Assembly: GCF_000250675.2 (NCBI RefSeq)
Contig: NC_018681.1
Location: 3,348,001 to 3,412,000 of the forward strand
Direction: 5' to 3'
Length of the DNA: 64,000 nt
Origin: Nocardia brasiliensis ATCC 700358
GTDB lineage: Bacteria; Actinomycetota; Actinomycetes; Mycobacteriales; Mycobacteriaceae
Position 1 is the stretch's first letter; each line of letters starts with the position of its first letter. The position numbers were made by a program, and so were the translations under genes. This document shows positions 35,193 through 42,379 of this stretch, piece after piece. The notes under the pieces are model-generated. The model had not been told where the DNA came from. It saw nothing but the letters and a program-made list of their open reading frames with translations, and searched no databases.

Positions 35193-36229
35193 CGCTGCGT
35201 CCGCGGTATCGGCCTGGCTTTGATCAACCAGTGCGGCGGTGCGGTGCGCACCGTGTCGACCAGCTCGAAATCGGCCTGCGCGAACAGGTCTCGCCACTCG
35301 GCGAGTTCGCGCTCCTTGCCGCCCAGGCTCACCGCCATGGCGATATCCATCGCCTTGCTGAAATGCCATTCGCCGGCGCCGGGCACCACCGCCTCGATCA
35401 CGTAGACCCGGGTGTCCTCGGTGCTGACCGCGCGGATGTTGCGCAGGATGCGGATCGAGTCGGCGTCGTTCCAGTCGTGCAGGATCGCCTTGAGCAGATA
35501 CGCGTCGGCTCCCGCGGGCACGCTGTCGAAGAAGTCGCCGACCACACAGTCGACCCGGTCGCGCACCCCGAACTCGGTGAGCACGGGATCCGCGCCGCCG
35601 ATGGCGGATTCGGTGTCGAAGAGCACGCCGCGCTGCTGCGGATTCGCGGCGAGGATGGCCGACAGCAGCCGGCCCTGCCCGCCGCCGATATCGGCGATCG
35701 TCCGGTACCGGCCGAAGTCGTAGCTCGCGGCCACCTCCGGCGCCCGGTTGCTCACGCCGGTCATCGCGCGGTGGAAGACCTCCGCGTACTCGGGGCTGTC
35801 GGCCATGTACTCGAACCAGCCGCGCCCGCCGCGCAACGCCGGGCCCGCGGGTTTACCCGTGCGCAGGGTGTCGGCGGCGTAGGCGAAGCAGTTCCAGACG
35901 CTCTCCTCGCCGTAGAGGTAGGCCAGGTAGCGCAGCGAACCGTCCACGTCCGAGCGCAGCAGCGCGCCGGTCTCGGTGAGTCCGAACGACCGGTCCGTGT
36001 GCTCGCTGAACAGGCCGACCCCGGCGGCGGTGCGCAGGAAGCGGTAGAGCATGTCCGGGTCGGTGCCGGTGGCCGTGGCCAGCTCGGACACCGGGCGGGG
36101 CCCCTCGGTGAGGTGATCGGCGAGGCCGATCCGCGCCAGCGTGCAGATGGTCGCGGAGACCATCTTCCCGGCCAGCAATCCGAGCAGCTGCTGCTGCGCC
36201 TGCCCACGCGCGGTGATCTCGGTCGACAT
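35189..36229 (-). CDS. SAM-dependent O-methyltransferase (AOMT/TcmO-like)
   Basis: A 346-residue methyltransferase with an N-terminal winged-helix dimerisation domain (about residues 15-95) and a C-terminal Rossmann domain. The SAM motif is IADIGGGQGRLL, and the catalytic base His is in AILHDWNDADS. Enzymes of this type methylate phenolic hydroxyls of aromatic polyketides. It heads the minus-strand tailoring operon and faces the type II PKS operon across a 161-base region. I use ATG 36229; in-frame codons extend upstream but do not fit the family. Confidence 0.9.
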   Translation of the reverse strand: MSTEITARGQAQQQLLGLLAGKMVSATICTLARIGLADHLTEGPRPVSELATATGTDPDMLYRFLRTAAGVGLFSEHTDRSFGLTETGALLRSDVDGSLRYLAYLYGEESVWNCFAYAADTLRTGKPAGPALRGGRGWFEYMADSPEYAEVFHRAMTGVSNRAPEVAASYDFGRYRTIADIGGGQGRLLSAILAANPQQRGVLFDTESAIGGADPVLTEFGVRDRVDCVVGDFFDSVPAGADAYLLKAILHDWNDADSIRILRNIRAVSTEDTRVYVIEAVVPGAGEWHFSKAMDIAMAVSLGGKERELAEWRDLFAQADFELVDTVRTAPPHWLIKARPIPRTQR

Positions 36230-36390
36230 GGCAGCGATCGTCGGTTCGCGCGCTCCACGATCACTGGTGCCGTCCTCGATCGTGCTGCGCACGGGGTGTC
36301 CTCGATCGCTCCCACAGTGCGCCTCGATCACGGGGTGCCAGAGTCCACGAATCTCATTGGGCCAGTTGAGCAACATGAGGAGAGGTCGAG
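36230..36390. promoter_or_regulatory. Divergent promoter region with TCGATC repeats between O-methyltransferase and PKS operons
   Basis: This 161-base region drives both the core PKS operon and the opposite tailoring operon. It contains CCTCGATC three times (36274-36281, 36300-36307, 36322-36329; spacings 26 and 22), CACGGGGTG twice (36290-36298, 36329-36337), and CACGATCAC at 36256-36264. Spacing of about two helical turns between direct repeats is what SARP regulators use. GAGGAGAGG near 36376-36384 is the ribosome binding site for the cyclase gene. Confidence 0.55.
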
Positions 36391-36714
36391 ATGTCGGAGC
36401 TCAGTCTGATCGTGGCGCGGATGCGACCGGGGGACAGCGAGCAGGTCGCCGAGTTGTTCGCGCGCTCGGACCAGACCGAACTCCCCGCCCTGGTGGGCGT
36501 GCGGCGGCGCACCCTGTTCACCTTCCACGACCTGTATTTCCATTTGATCGAGGCCGACGCGGCGGTGGCCGAGCGGGTCGCCGAGGTGCGCGACCACCCG
36601 CTGTTCCAGGAGATCAACGAGGGGCTGCTGCCCTTCATCCAGCCCTATTCGCCGAGCTGGCGTAGTCCGGCCGACGCAATGGCCCGGACCTTCTACCAGT
36701 GGACGCGGCCGTGA
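36391..36714 (+). CDS. TcmI-family type II polyketide cyclase
   Basis: A 107-residue protein of the TcmI dimeric alpha-beta barrel family, which closes later rings of aromatic polyketides. Conserved features are VARMRPGDSEQVAELFARSD, the FHDLYFHLIEAD strand and a C-terminal FYQWTRP. Length is as expected for the family (about 105-110). It is the first gene of the core operon, and its stop overlaps the GTG of the cupin gene, as in whiE/pentangular-type clusters. Confidence 0.93.
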   Translation: MSELSLIVARMRPGDSEQVAELFARSDQTELPALVGVRRRTLFTFHDLYFHLIEADAAVAERVAEVRDHPLFQEINEGLLPFIQPYSPSWRSPADAMARTFYQWTRP

Positions 36715-37121
36715 CGCGGGTGGTGGCGGCGGCCGATATCGCGCCGAATGCCCGGCGCGGGGGCGACCTGCGGGTGCTGCTCAGCCCGCGCACGGTCGAG
36801 TCGACCTCCGGTTTCCTCGGGGTGCTGCGGCTCGCGCCGGGGGAGTTCGTCAGCGAGCACTATCACCCGTATTCGGAAGAATTCCTCTATGTCGTCGCGG
36901 GCTCGCTGACCGTGCTGCTGGACGGCGCGCCGGTCGAGGTGGCCCAGGGCAGTGCGGTTTTCGTCCCGATCGGCGTCCGGCATCGGGTGCAGAACGACGG
37001 CTCGGCACCGGCCGAGGCCGTGTTCCAGCTGGCGCCGCTGGCCCCGGAACCCGCACTCGGCCATGTCGACACCGAGCCGCTGCCCGATCCGGACGCCGCG
37101 CAGCCGAAAGTGTCCGGCTAG
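36711..37121 (+). CDS. Cupin-domain protein of type II PKS clusters (TcmJ/WhiE-ORFII-like)
   Basis: A 136-residue single cupin. Motif 1 is HYHPYSEEFLYVVAGSL (two His and Glu, metal-binding) and motif 2 is PIGVRHRVQND. Cupins of this kind accompany the minimal PKS in spore pigment and tetracenomycin-type clusters and influence cyclisation or quinone formation. I choose GTG 36711 (GTGA overlap) over the GTG at 36699, which would overlap the cyclase gene further. The KS gene starts 2 bases after its stop. Confidence 0.88.
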   Translation: MTRVVAAADIAPNARRGGDLRVLLSPRTVESTSGFLGVLRLAPGEFVSEHYHPYSEEFLYVVAGSLTVLLDGAPVEVAQGSAVFVPIGVRHRVQNDGSAPAEAVFQLAPLAPEPALGHVDTEPLPDPDAAQPKVSG

Positions 37122-37123
37122 TC

Positions 37124-38389
37124 ATGGACGAGCGGACGCCGGTGATCACCGGACTCGGGGTGGTGGCGCCCGGCGGAATCGGCAGCAAGGACTTCTGGCA
37201 ACTACTGGTCGACGGGCGCACCGCGACCCGGCCGATCACCCTGTTCGACGCGTCGGGCTTCCGTTCGCGGATCGCGGCCGAGGTCGATTTCGATCCGGCG
37301 GCGCACGGCCTGGACCCGCGCCGCGCCGCGGAGCTGGACCGGATGACCCAGTTCGCGCTGGTCAGCGCCGCGGAGGCGGTCGCGGACAGCGGTCTGGACC
37401 TCGCCGACTGCGCGGCGGAGACCGCCGTGGTGATCGGCAGCGCGGTGGGCGCGACCACCAGCCTGGAACGCGAGTTCGTCGGGATCAGCGGGTCCGGCGC
37501 GAGCTGGGTGGTCGATCCCACGGCACTGTCAGCGCACGCCTACTCCTATCTCGTGCCGTCGGCGACGGTCGCCGAGGTCGCGCGCGCGGTCGGCGCGGGC
37601 GGACCGAGCGCGCTGATCTCGACGGGCTGCACCGCGGGGATCGACGCGGTCGCCCATGCCGCGGAACTGATCAGGGAGGGCTCGGCGGAGGTCGCGGTGG
37701 CCGGCGCGACCGAGGCCCCGATCTCGCCGATCTCGTCCGCCTCGTTCGACGCCATCCTGGCCACCACCGCCGACGACGCCGATCCCGCGAGCGCCTCGCG
37801 GCCGTTCGATCGGCGCCGCAGCGGCTTCGTGCTGGCCGAGGGCGCGGCGATGTTCGTGCTGGAGACCGCCGGGCGGGCCCGCCGTCGCGGTGCCGGCATC
37901 TACTGTGCGTTGCCCGGAGAAGCGCGGCGGGCCAACGCTTTTCATATGACCGGGTTGCGACCGGACGGGCTGGAGCTGGCCGGCGCGATCCGGGCGGCGC
38001 TCGACGCCGCCCGGCTGGACGCGACCGCCGTCGACTATGTGAGCGCGCACGGCTCGGGCACCCAGCAGAACGATCGGCACGAGACCATGGCGCTCAAGCG
38101 GGCGCTCGGGGCGCACGCGTATCGGGTGCCGGTCAGCTCGATCAAATCGATGGTGGGGCATTCGCTCGGCGCGATCGGCTCGATCGAGATCGCCGCCTGC
38201 GCTTTGGCTTTGCGGCATCAGGTGGTGCCGCCGACGGCGAATCTGGCCGAACCGGACCCGTTCTGCGACCTGGACTATGTGCCGCGCACCGCCCGCGACG
38301 TACGGCTGCGCTCGGTGCTGACCGTCGGCAGCGGGTTCGGCGGCTTCCAATCCGCGATGGTGCTGTCGGATGTGGGGGCGCTGGCATGA
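37124..38389 (+). CDS. Type II polyketide ketosynthase alpha subunit (KS-alpha)
   Basis: A 421-residue beta-ketoacyl synthase. The catalytic triad is complete: Cys169 in STGCTAGIDA, His in SAHGSGTQQND and His in MVGHSLGAIGS. This Cys position matches classical actinorhodin-type KS enzymes. It forms the heterodimer with the next gene's chain-length factor and extends malonyl units on the ACP at 39675. Overlap with the CLF gene by 4 bases reflects the usual translational coupling. Confidence 0.96.
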   Translation: MDERTPVITGLGVVAPGGIGSKDFWQLLVDGRTATRPITLFDASGFRSRIAAEVDFDPAAHGLDPRRAAELDRMTQFALVSAAEAVADSGLDLADCAAETAVVIGSAVGATTSLEREFVGISGSGASWVVDPTALSAHAYSYLVPSATVAEVARAVGAGGPSALISTGCTAGIDAVAHAAELIREGSAEVAVAGATEAPISPISSASFDAILATTADDADPASASRPFDRRRSGFVLAEGAAMFVLETAGRARRRGAGIYCALPGEARRANAFHMTGLRPDGLELAGAIRAALDAARLDATAVDYVSAHGSGTQQNDRHETMALKRALGAHAYRVPVSSIKSMVGHSLGAIGSIEIAACALALRHQVVPPTANLAEPDPFCDLDYVPRTARDVRLRSVLTVGSGFGGFQSAMVLSDVGALA

Positions 38390-39624
38390 GTGTCGAACTG
38401 GCCGTTGCGCGCCCGCGTACGGCGGACGCGGTGGTGACCGGGATCGGTGTCATCGCGCCGACCGGGATCGGTGCGGACGCGCACTGGCGGGCGTGCCTGT
38501 CGGGCACCAGCGGGATTCAGGTCAGCGCGCAGTATCGCGATGCCGGTTACCCCAGCGTGCTGCATGCGCCGGTTACCGAATTCGTTGCCAAGCAACATAT
38601 TCCGCGCCGACTATCGGTGCAGACCGACCGTTGGACCGGCTTCGGGCTCGCCGCCACGGCGGCGGCCCTCGCCGACGCCGGTCTCGAACCGGGTGCGACG
38701 GCGAGCGACTCCGTCGGCGTCGTCACCGGGAGTTCTTCCGGCGGCAACGAATTCGGCCAGCGGGAGATCGCGAGCCTGTGGTCCGGCGGGCCCGCGGAGG
38801 TCAGCGCCTACCAGTCGATCGCCTGGTTCTACGCGGCGACCACCGGACAGGTCTCGATTCGCAACGGAGCCAAGGGGCCGTGTTCGGTCGTGGTCACCGA
38901 GCAGGCGGCCGGGCTGGACGCGCTCGGTCAGGCCCGCCGGGAGTTGCGCCGCGGCACCGGGCTGATGCTCGCCGGCGGCACCGAGGCGCCGCTGTCCCCC
39001 TATGCCTATTCGTGCCAGCTCGCAAGCGGATTGCTCAGTACGGCAAGCGATCCCGAGCGCGGCTATCTTCCGTTCGACGCGACGGCCGCGGGCTACGTCC
39101 CCGGTGAGGGCGGCGCGATGTTCACCGTGGAGCCCGCCGCCGTGGCGGCCGCGCGCGGTGCGAAAGGCTACGGCCGGATCGCCGGGTACGCCGCCGCCTT
39201 CGACGCGGCGCCCGCGTCGGGCACCGGGCTGCTCCGAGTGCTGGTGCGCGCCATGGCCGATGCCGGTTGCGCGCCGGCGGAGGTGGACGTGGTGTTCGCC
39301 GACGCGATGGCCGTGCCGGAACTGGACGCCGCCGAGGCGGCGGTGCTCACCGCGGTGTTCGGCAGGCGTGCGGTGCCGGTGACCGCGCCCAAAACCCTGA
39401 CCGGGCGGCTGTACGCGGGCGGTTCGGCGCTAGACGTGGCGACCGCGCTGCTCGCACTGCGGCATCAGACGATCCCGCCGACACCGGGTGCGATCCGTTC
39501 GGCCTACCCCGAACTGGACCTGGTGGTGGACCGGCCACGGTCGCGTCCGCTACGGCACGCGGTGGTGCTCGCCCGCGGCCACGGCGGCTTCGCCGCCGCA
39601 CTCGTGCTGGCCGGGCCGTCGTGA
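38386..39624 (+). CDS. Type II polyketide chain-length factor (KS-beta/CLF)
   Basis: A 412-residue KS homologue in which the active-site Cys is replaced by Gln173 (VVTEQAAGLDAL), the hallmark of the chain-length factor that generates the starter by decarboxylation and sets chain length. The rest of the thiolase fold is intact, ending HAVVLARGHGGFAAALV. Chain length cannot be read reliably by eye. Context (cupin, TcmI cyclase, single-domain aromatase) suggests a long, dodecaketide-or-larger pentangular type, as inference. Confidence 0.95.
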   Translation: MSVELAVARPRTADAVVTGIGVIAPTGIGADAHWRACLSGTSGIQVSAQYRDAGYPSVLHAPVTEFVAKQHIPRRLSVQTDRWTGFGLAATAAALADAGLEPGATASDSVGVVTGSSSGGNEFGQREIASLWSGGPAEVSAYQSIAWFYAATTGQVSIRNGAKGPCSVVVTEQAAGLDALGQARRELRRGTGLMLAGGTEAPLSPYAYSCQLASGLLSTASDPERGYLPFDATAAGYVPGEGGAMFTVEPAAVAAARGAKGYGRIAGYAAAFDAAPASGTGLLRVLVRAMADAGCAPAEVDVVFADAMAVPELDAAEAAVLTAVFGRRAVPVTAPKTLTGRLYAGGSALDVATALLALRHQTIPPTPGAIRSAYPELDLVVDRPRSRPLRHAVVLARGHGGFAAALVLAGPS

Positions 39625-39674
39625 ACGGCACGGCCACACCATATCTCGTTGCACAGGTAACAGGAGGGACGACG

Positions 39675-39953
39675 ATGGCAGAGTTCACGATCGACGATCT
39701 GAGACCGATCCTGGTCCAGGCCTTCGGCGAGCTGGACGAGGAGTTCGACACCACCGGCGACATCGCGGATATCGAGTTCGAGGAACTCGGCCTGGATTCG
39801 CTGGCGCTGATCGAAACCCAGGCGCTGATCCGGCGCCGGTTCGGGGTGCGGCTGGAAGACGGCCAGGTCGTCGGCACCAGCACCCCGGCGGACCTGGTGG
39901 CGGCGGTCAACGCCCAGCTCGCCGCCGAACTCGTCCCGGCGCGGCCGCAATGA
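39675..39953 (+). CDS. Acyl carrier protein of the type II PKS
   Basis: A 92-residue ACP with the phosphopantetheine attachment Ser42 in ELGLDSLALIE. Charged helices on both sides and the small size are normal for type II PKS ACPs. AGGAGGGA about 6 bases upstream gives a strong ribosome binding site, stronger than the coupled starts around it, fitting the need for excess ACP. Its stop overlaps the aromatase start. Confidence 0.95.
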   Translation: MAEFTIDDLRPILVQAFGELDEEFDTTGDIADIEFEELGLDSLALIETQALIRRRFGVRLEDGQVVGTSTPADLVAAVNAQLAAELVPARPQ

Positions 39954-40465
39954 GCACCGACGGCGGCGAGATCGGCGCGGTCTTCGCGGACGCGGCCACC
40001 GGCGGCCTGGTCACCGAGAACGCGGTGGTGATCAAGGCGCCGCTGGAGCTGGTCTGGGCCGACACCAACGACGTGTCCGCGTGGCCGGGACTGTTCAGCG
40101 AGTACGCGGCGGTCGAAATACTGGAACAGCGAACGGATTACGTGCGCTTCCGGCTGACCATGCACCCGGATCCGAACGGCGCGGTCTGGAGCTGGGTCTC
40201 CGAACGACTGCTCGACGCCGACGGCGGGGTCGTGCATGCCCGGCGGGTGGAGACCGGACCGTTCGAATTCATGTACCTGCGCTGGGAATACACGCCGGAC
40301 GCGGACGGCGTGCGGATGCGCTGGAGCCAGCGCTTCCGCTTGAAGCCGACCGCGCCGATCAGCGACGAGCAGATGGCCGAGCGGATCAACGTCAACTCGC
40401 CGCGGGAGATGCGCCGGATCAAGCAGATCCTGGAGGCACGCCATACCGCGGGCGGCGCGGGCTGA
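39950..40465 (+). CDS. Single-domain SRPBCC polyketide aromatase/cyclase
   Basis: A 171-residue START/SRPBCC-fold protein. ENAVVIKAPLELVWADTNDV and the FEYTPD-like WEYTPDADGVRMRWSQRF strand match aromatase/cyclases that fold and aromatise the first ring (WhiE-ORFVI/TcmN N-domain type). One domain only, so it is the mono-domain class associated with non-reduced or spore-pigment-like chains. It sits directly after the ACP, in the standard order. Confidence 0.92.
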   Translation: MSTDGGEIGAVFADAATGGLVTENAVVIKAPLELVWADTNDVSAWPGLFSEYAAVEILEQRTDYVRFRLTMHPDPNGAVWSWVSERLLDADGGVVHARRVETGPFEFMYLRWEYTPDADGVRMRWSQRFRLKPTAPISDEQMAERINVNSPREMRRIKQILEARHTAGGAG

Positions 40466-40950
40466 TGTCCGCGTCCACGGGCCCGGCGGGGGCGTTGCTG
40501 CTGGCGGCGGGGCTCGCCGCGAACGGGCTGGGGACCGGGATCATGCTCGCCACGGTGATCGGTGTCGCGCCCTACCAGGGCGTGCAGTCCTACCGGGAGT
40601 ACGTCAGCGGGGTGCGATTCATGTGGCCGCGTTTCGATCCGGCCATGCCGCTGCTGAACATCACCGCGTTGCTGGCATATCTGGTGCACGCGGTCGTGCT
40701 GGACGAGTCCGCCACGGCGCGTTTCGGTTTCGCGACCTCGTCGGCACTGCTGCTGTGCACCGTCGGCATCTCCGTCACGAAGAACCTGCCGGTGAATCGC
40801 TATGTGGCGAGCCTGGATCCGGCGCATCAACCGGTGGACTGGGCCGACCGCGACCCGCGCAGGCGCTGGCGGCGCTGGAATGTCGTGCGCACCGGGTCGG
40901 CCCTGACCGCTTTCGTCGTCGCGGTGCTGACCACCGCGCTCGCCGGGTGA
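40465..40950 (+). CDS. DUF1772 membrane protein (anthrone-oxygenase-like), copy 1
   Basis: A 161-residue protein with four predicted transmembrane segments (GALLLAAGLAANGLGTGIML, LLNITALLAYLVHAVVL, a third around residue 92, and a C-terminal one) and the family's N-x-P-x-N motif in TKNLPVNRY. DUF1772 proteins include anthrone oxygenases of aromatic polyketide pathways. Its ATG shares one base with the preceding TGA. A second member is encoded at 56734-57189. Confidence 0.8.
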   Translation: MSASTGPAGALLLAAGLAANGLGTGIMLATVIGVAPYQGVQSYREYVSGVRFMWPRFDPAMPLLNITALLAYLVHAVVLDESATARFGFATSSALLLCTVGISVTKNLPVNRYVASLDPAHQPVDWADRDPRRRWRRWNVVRTGSALTAFVVAVLTTALAG

Positions 40951-40978
40951 AACCGGCCCGAGTTCAAGAGGAGTCGAG

Positions 40979-41710
40979 ATGGTGCAAGCACTGGCGAACA
41001 AGACCGCGCTGGTGACCGGTGGCGTGCGCGGTATCGGCGCGTCGATCACCAAGACCCTGGCCGAGGCCGGGGCCCAGGTGATCGCCTGCTATCACACGCC
41101 AGGCGAGCACGTCGACGTGCTGGCGAAGGAACTCGCCGCGATCGGCGGCGACCACCACCTGGTGCTGACCGACGTGACCGATCCCGCTCAGGTGGTCGCG
41201 CTGGCGCAGACCTGCCGGGAGCGCTACGGCCGGCTCGATGTGGTGGTCAACAACGCGGGCGCGATCAGCCACGTGCCGTTCGCGGAACTGCCGCTGGCGG
41301 AATGGCATCGGGTCCTCGACACCGGCCTGACCGCCGCCTTCCACGTCACCCAGCAGGTGCTGCCGCTGCTGGACCGCGGCGCGTCGGTGATCAACATCGG
41401 CTCCCGCGTCGCCACCGTCGGCATTCCGCTGCGCGCGCACTACACCGCGGCCAAGGCCGGGCTGATCGGGCTGACCCGGTCGCTGGCGAAAGAGCTCGGA
41501 CCGCAAGGTATCCGGGTGAACGTGGTGGCGCCCGGCGTCACCGCCACCGAGGTCGAACTACCCGCCGAGGTTACCGCGCGCTACGAAGCGATGACCGCGC
41601 TGCGCCGGCTCGGCACGACCGACGACATCGCGGCCGTGGTCGCGTTTCTCGCCGGTGACGGCGCCGCTTACGTCACGGGCGAGACCATTCACGTCGACGG
41701 AGGGATCTGA
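40979..41710 (+). CDS. FabG-like SDR ketoreductase
   Basis: A 243-residue classical SDR. TGGVRGIG is the cofactor glycine motif, NNAG is present, and the Ser-Tyr-Lys triad is in NIGSRVATVG and HYTAAKAG. It ends with the family's GETIHVDGG. In a type II cluster it may reduce a polyketide carbonyl (for example the C9 or a later quinone ketone). AGGAG about 6 bases upstream gives it its own ribosome binding site, and its stop overlaps the next ATG. Confidence 0.9.
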   Translation: MVQALANKTALVTGGVRGIGASITKTLAEAGAQVIACYHTPGEHVDVLAKELAAIGGDHHLVLTDVTDPAQVVALAQTCRERYGRLDVVVNNAGAISHVPFAELPLAEWHRVLDTGLTAAFHVTQQVLPLLDRGASVINIGSRVATVGIPLRAHYTAAKAGLIGLTRSLAKELGPQGIRVNVVAPGVTATEVELPAEVTARYEAMTALRRLGTTDDIAAVVAFLAGDGAAYVTGETIHVDGGI

Positions 41711-42060
41711 TGACCGACACGATCGCGGGCACGGTGTTCCGGGTGATGCTGCGCATGGAGGTGATCCCCGGGCAGGAGACCGCCTTCGAGCAAGCCTGGC
41801 TCGACGGCGCCTCGATCATCACCGATCAGCCGGCCAACCTGGGGCAGTGGCTGTCCCGCAGCACCGAGGAGGCTGCGGTGTACTACATCGTCAGCGACTG
41901 GGTGGACGAGGCCTCGTTCCGGGTCTACGAGCGCAGCGAACAGCATCTGCACCATCGTGCCCGGCTGCATCCGTACCGCAGCAAGGGCTCCATGGCGGTG
42001 GCCACGGTGCTGCACGCCCTGACCGGCGCCGCGTCCGTCCGGCCGGGGACCACACCGTGA
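41710..42060 (+). CDS. Antibiotic biosynthesis monooxygenase (ABM) family protein
   Basis: A 116-residue ferredoxin-like ABM protein. RVMLRMEVIPGQETAFEQAW and YIVSDWVDEASFRVYERSEQ are family segments. Small ABM enzymes oxidise anthrone-type intermediates to quinones without cofactor or assist cyclisation in pentangular pathways. The C-terminal 20 residues extend past the domain. Coupled by overlap to the neighbours on both sides; paired with another ABM gene right after it. Confidence 0.87.
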   Translation: MTDTIAGTVFRVMLRMEVIPGQETAFEQAWLDGASIITDQPANLGQWLSRSTEEAAVYYIVSDWVDEASFRVYERSEQHLHHRARLHPYRSKGSMAVATVLHALTGAASVRPGTTP

Positions 42061-42377
42061 CCGGGCACGTTCGAGTGCTGGTGTACCTCACCATCACCGA
42101 GGCCGACGCCGCGGCGGTCACCGACGCCTACCACCGGATCAGCACGGAATTGGCGGGCACGCCGGGGCTGCTCGGCAACGAACTGCTGCGCGGCGCGGGT
42201 GACAGCGGCGCGGTGCTGAGCGAGTGGGAGTCGTTCGCGGCGTTCCGCACGTGGGAGCACGGGATGGCGCATCGCGGCGCCACTTCGCCGCTGCGGCCGT
42301 ATCAGGATGCCTCGCGCGGCAAGGTGTTCGAGGTGTTCGAGGTGGCCGCCGCGCATCGAGCACCGGGAGCGGAGTAG
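42057..42377 (+). CDS. Second ABM-type monooxygenase
   Basis: A 106-residue dimeric alpha-beta barrel protein. It starts VRVLVYLTITEADAAAVTDAY, has GLLGNELLRG and LSEWESFAAFRTWEHG, and its C-terminus is HRGATSPLRPY. It begins at GTG 42057 inside the preceding stop. Tandem ABM genes are common next to pentangular-type minimal PKS genes, where both are needed for quinone and ring formation. Confidence 0.85.
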   Translation: MTGHVRVLVYLTITEADAAAVTDAYHRISTELAGTPGLLGNELLRGAGDSGAVLSEWESFAAFRTWEHGMAHRGATSPLRPYQDASRGKVFEVFEVAAAHRAPGAE

Positions 42378-42379
42378 TC

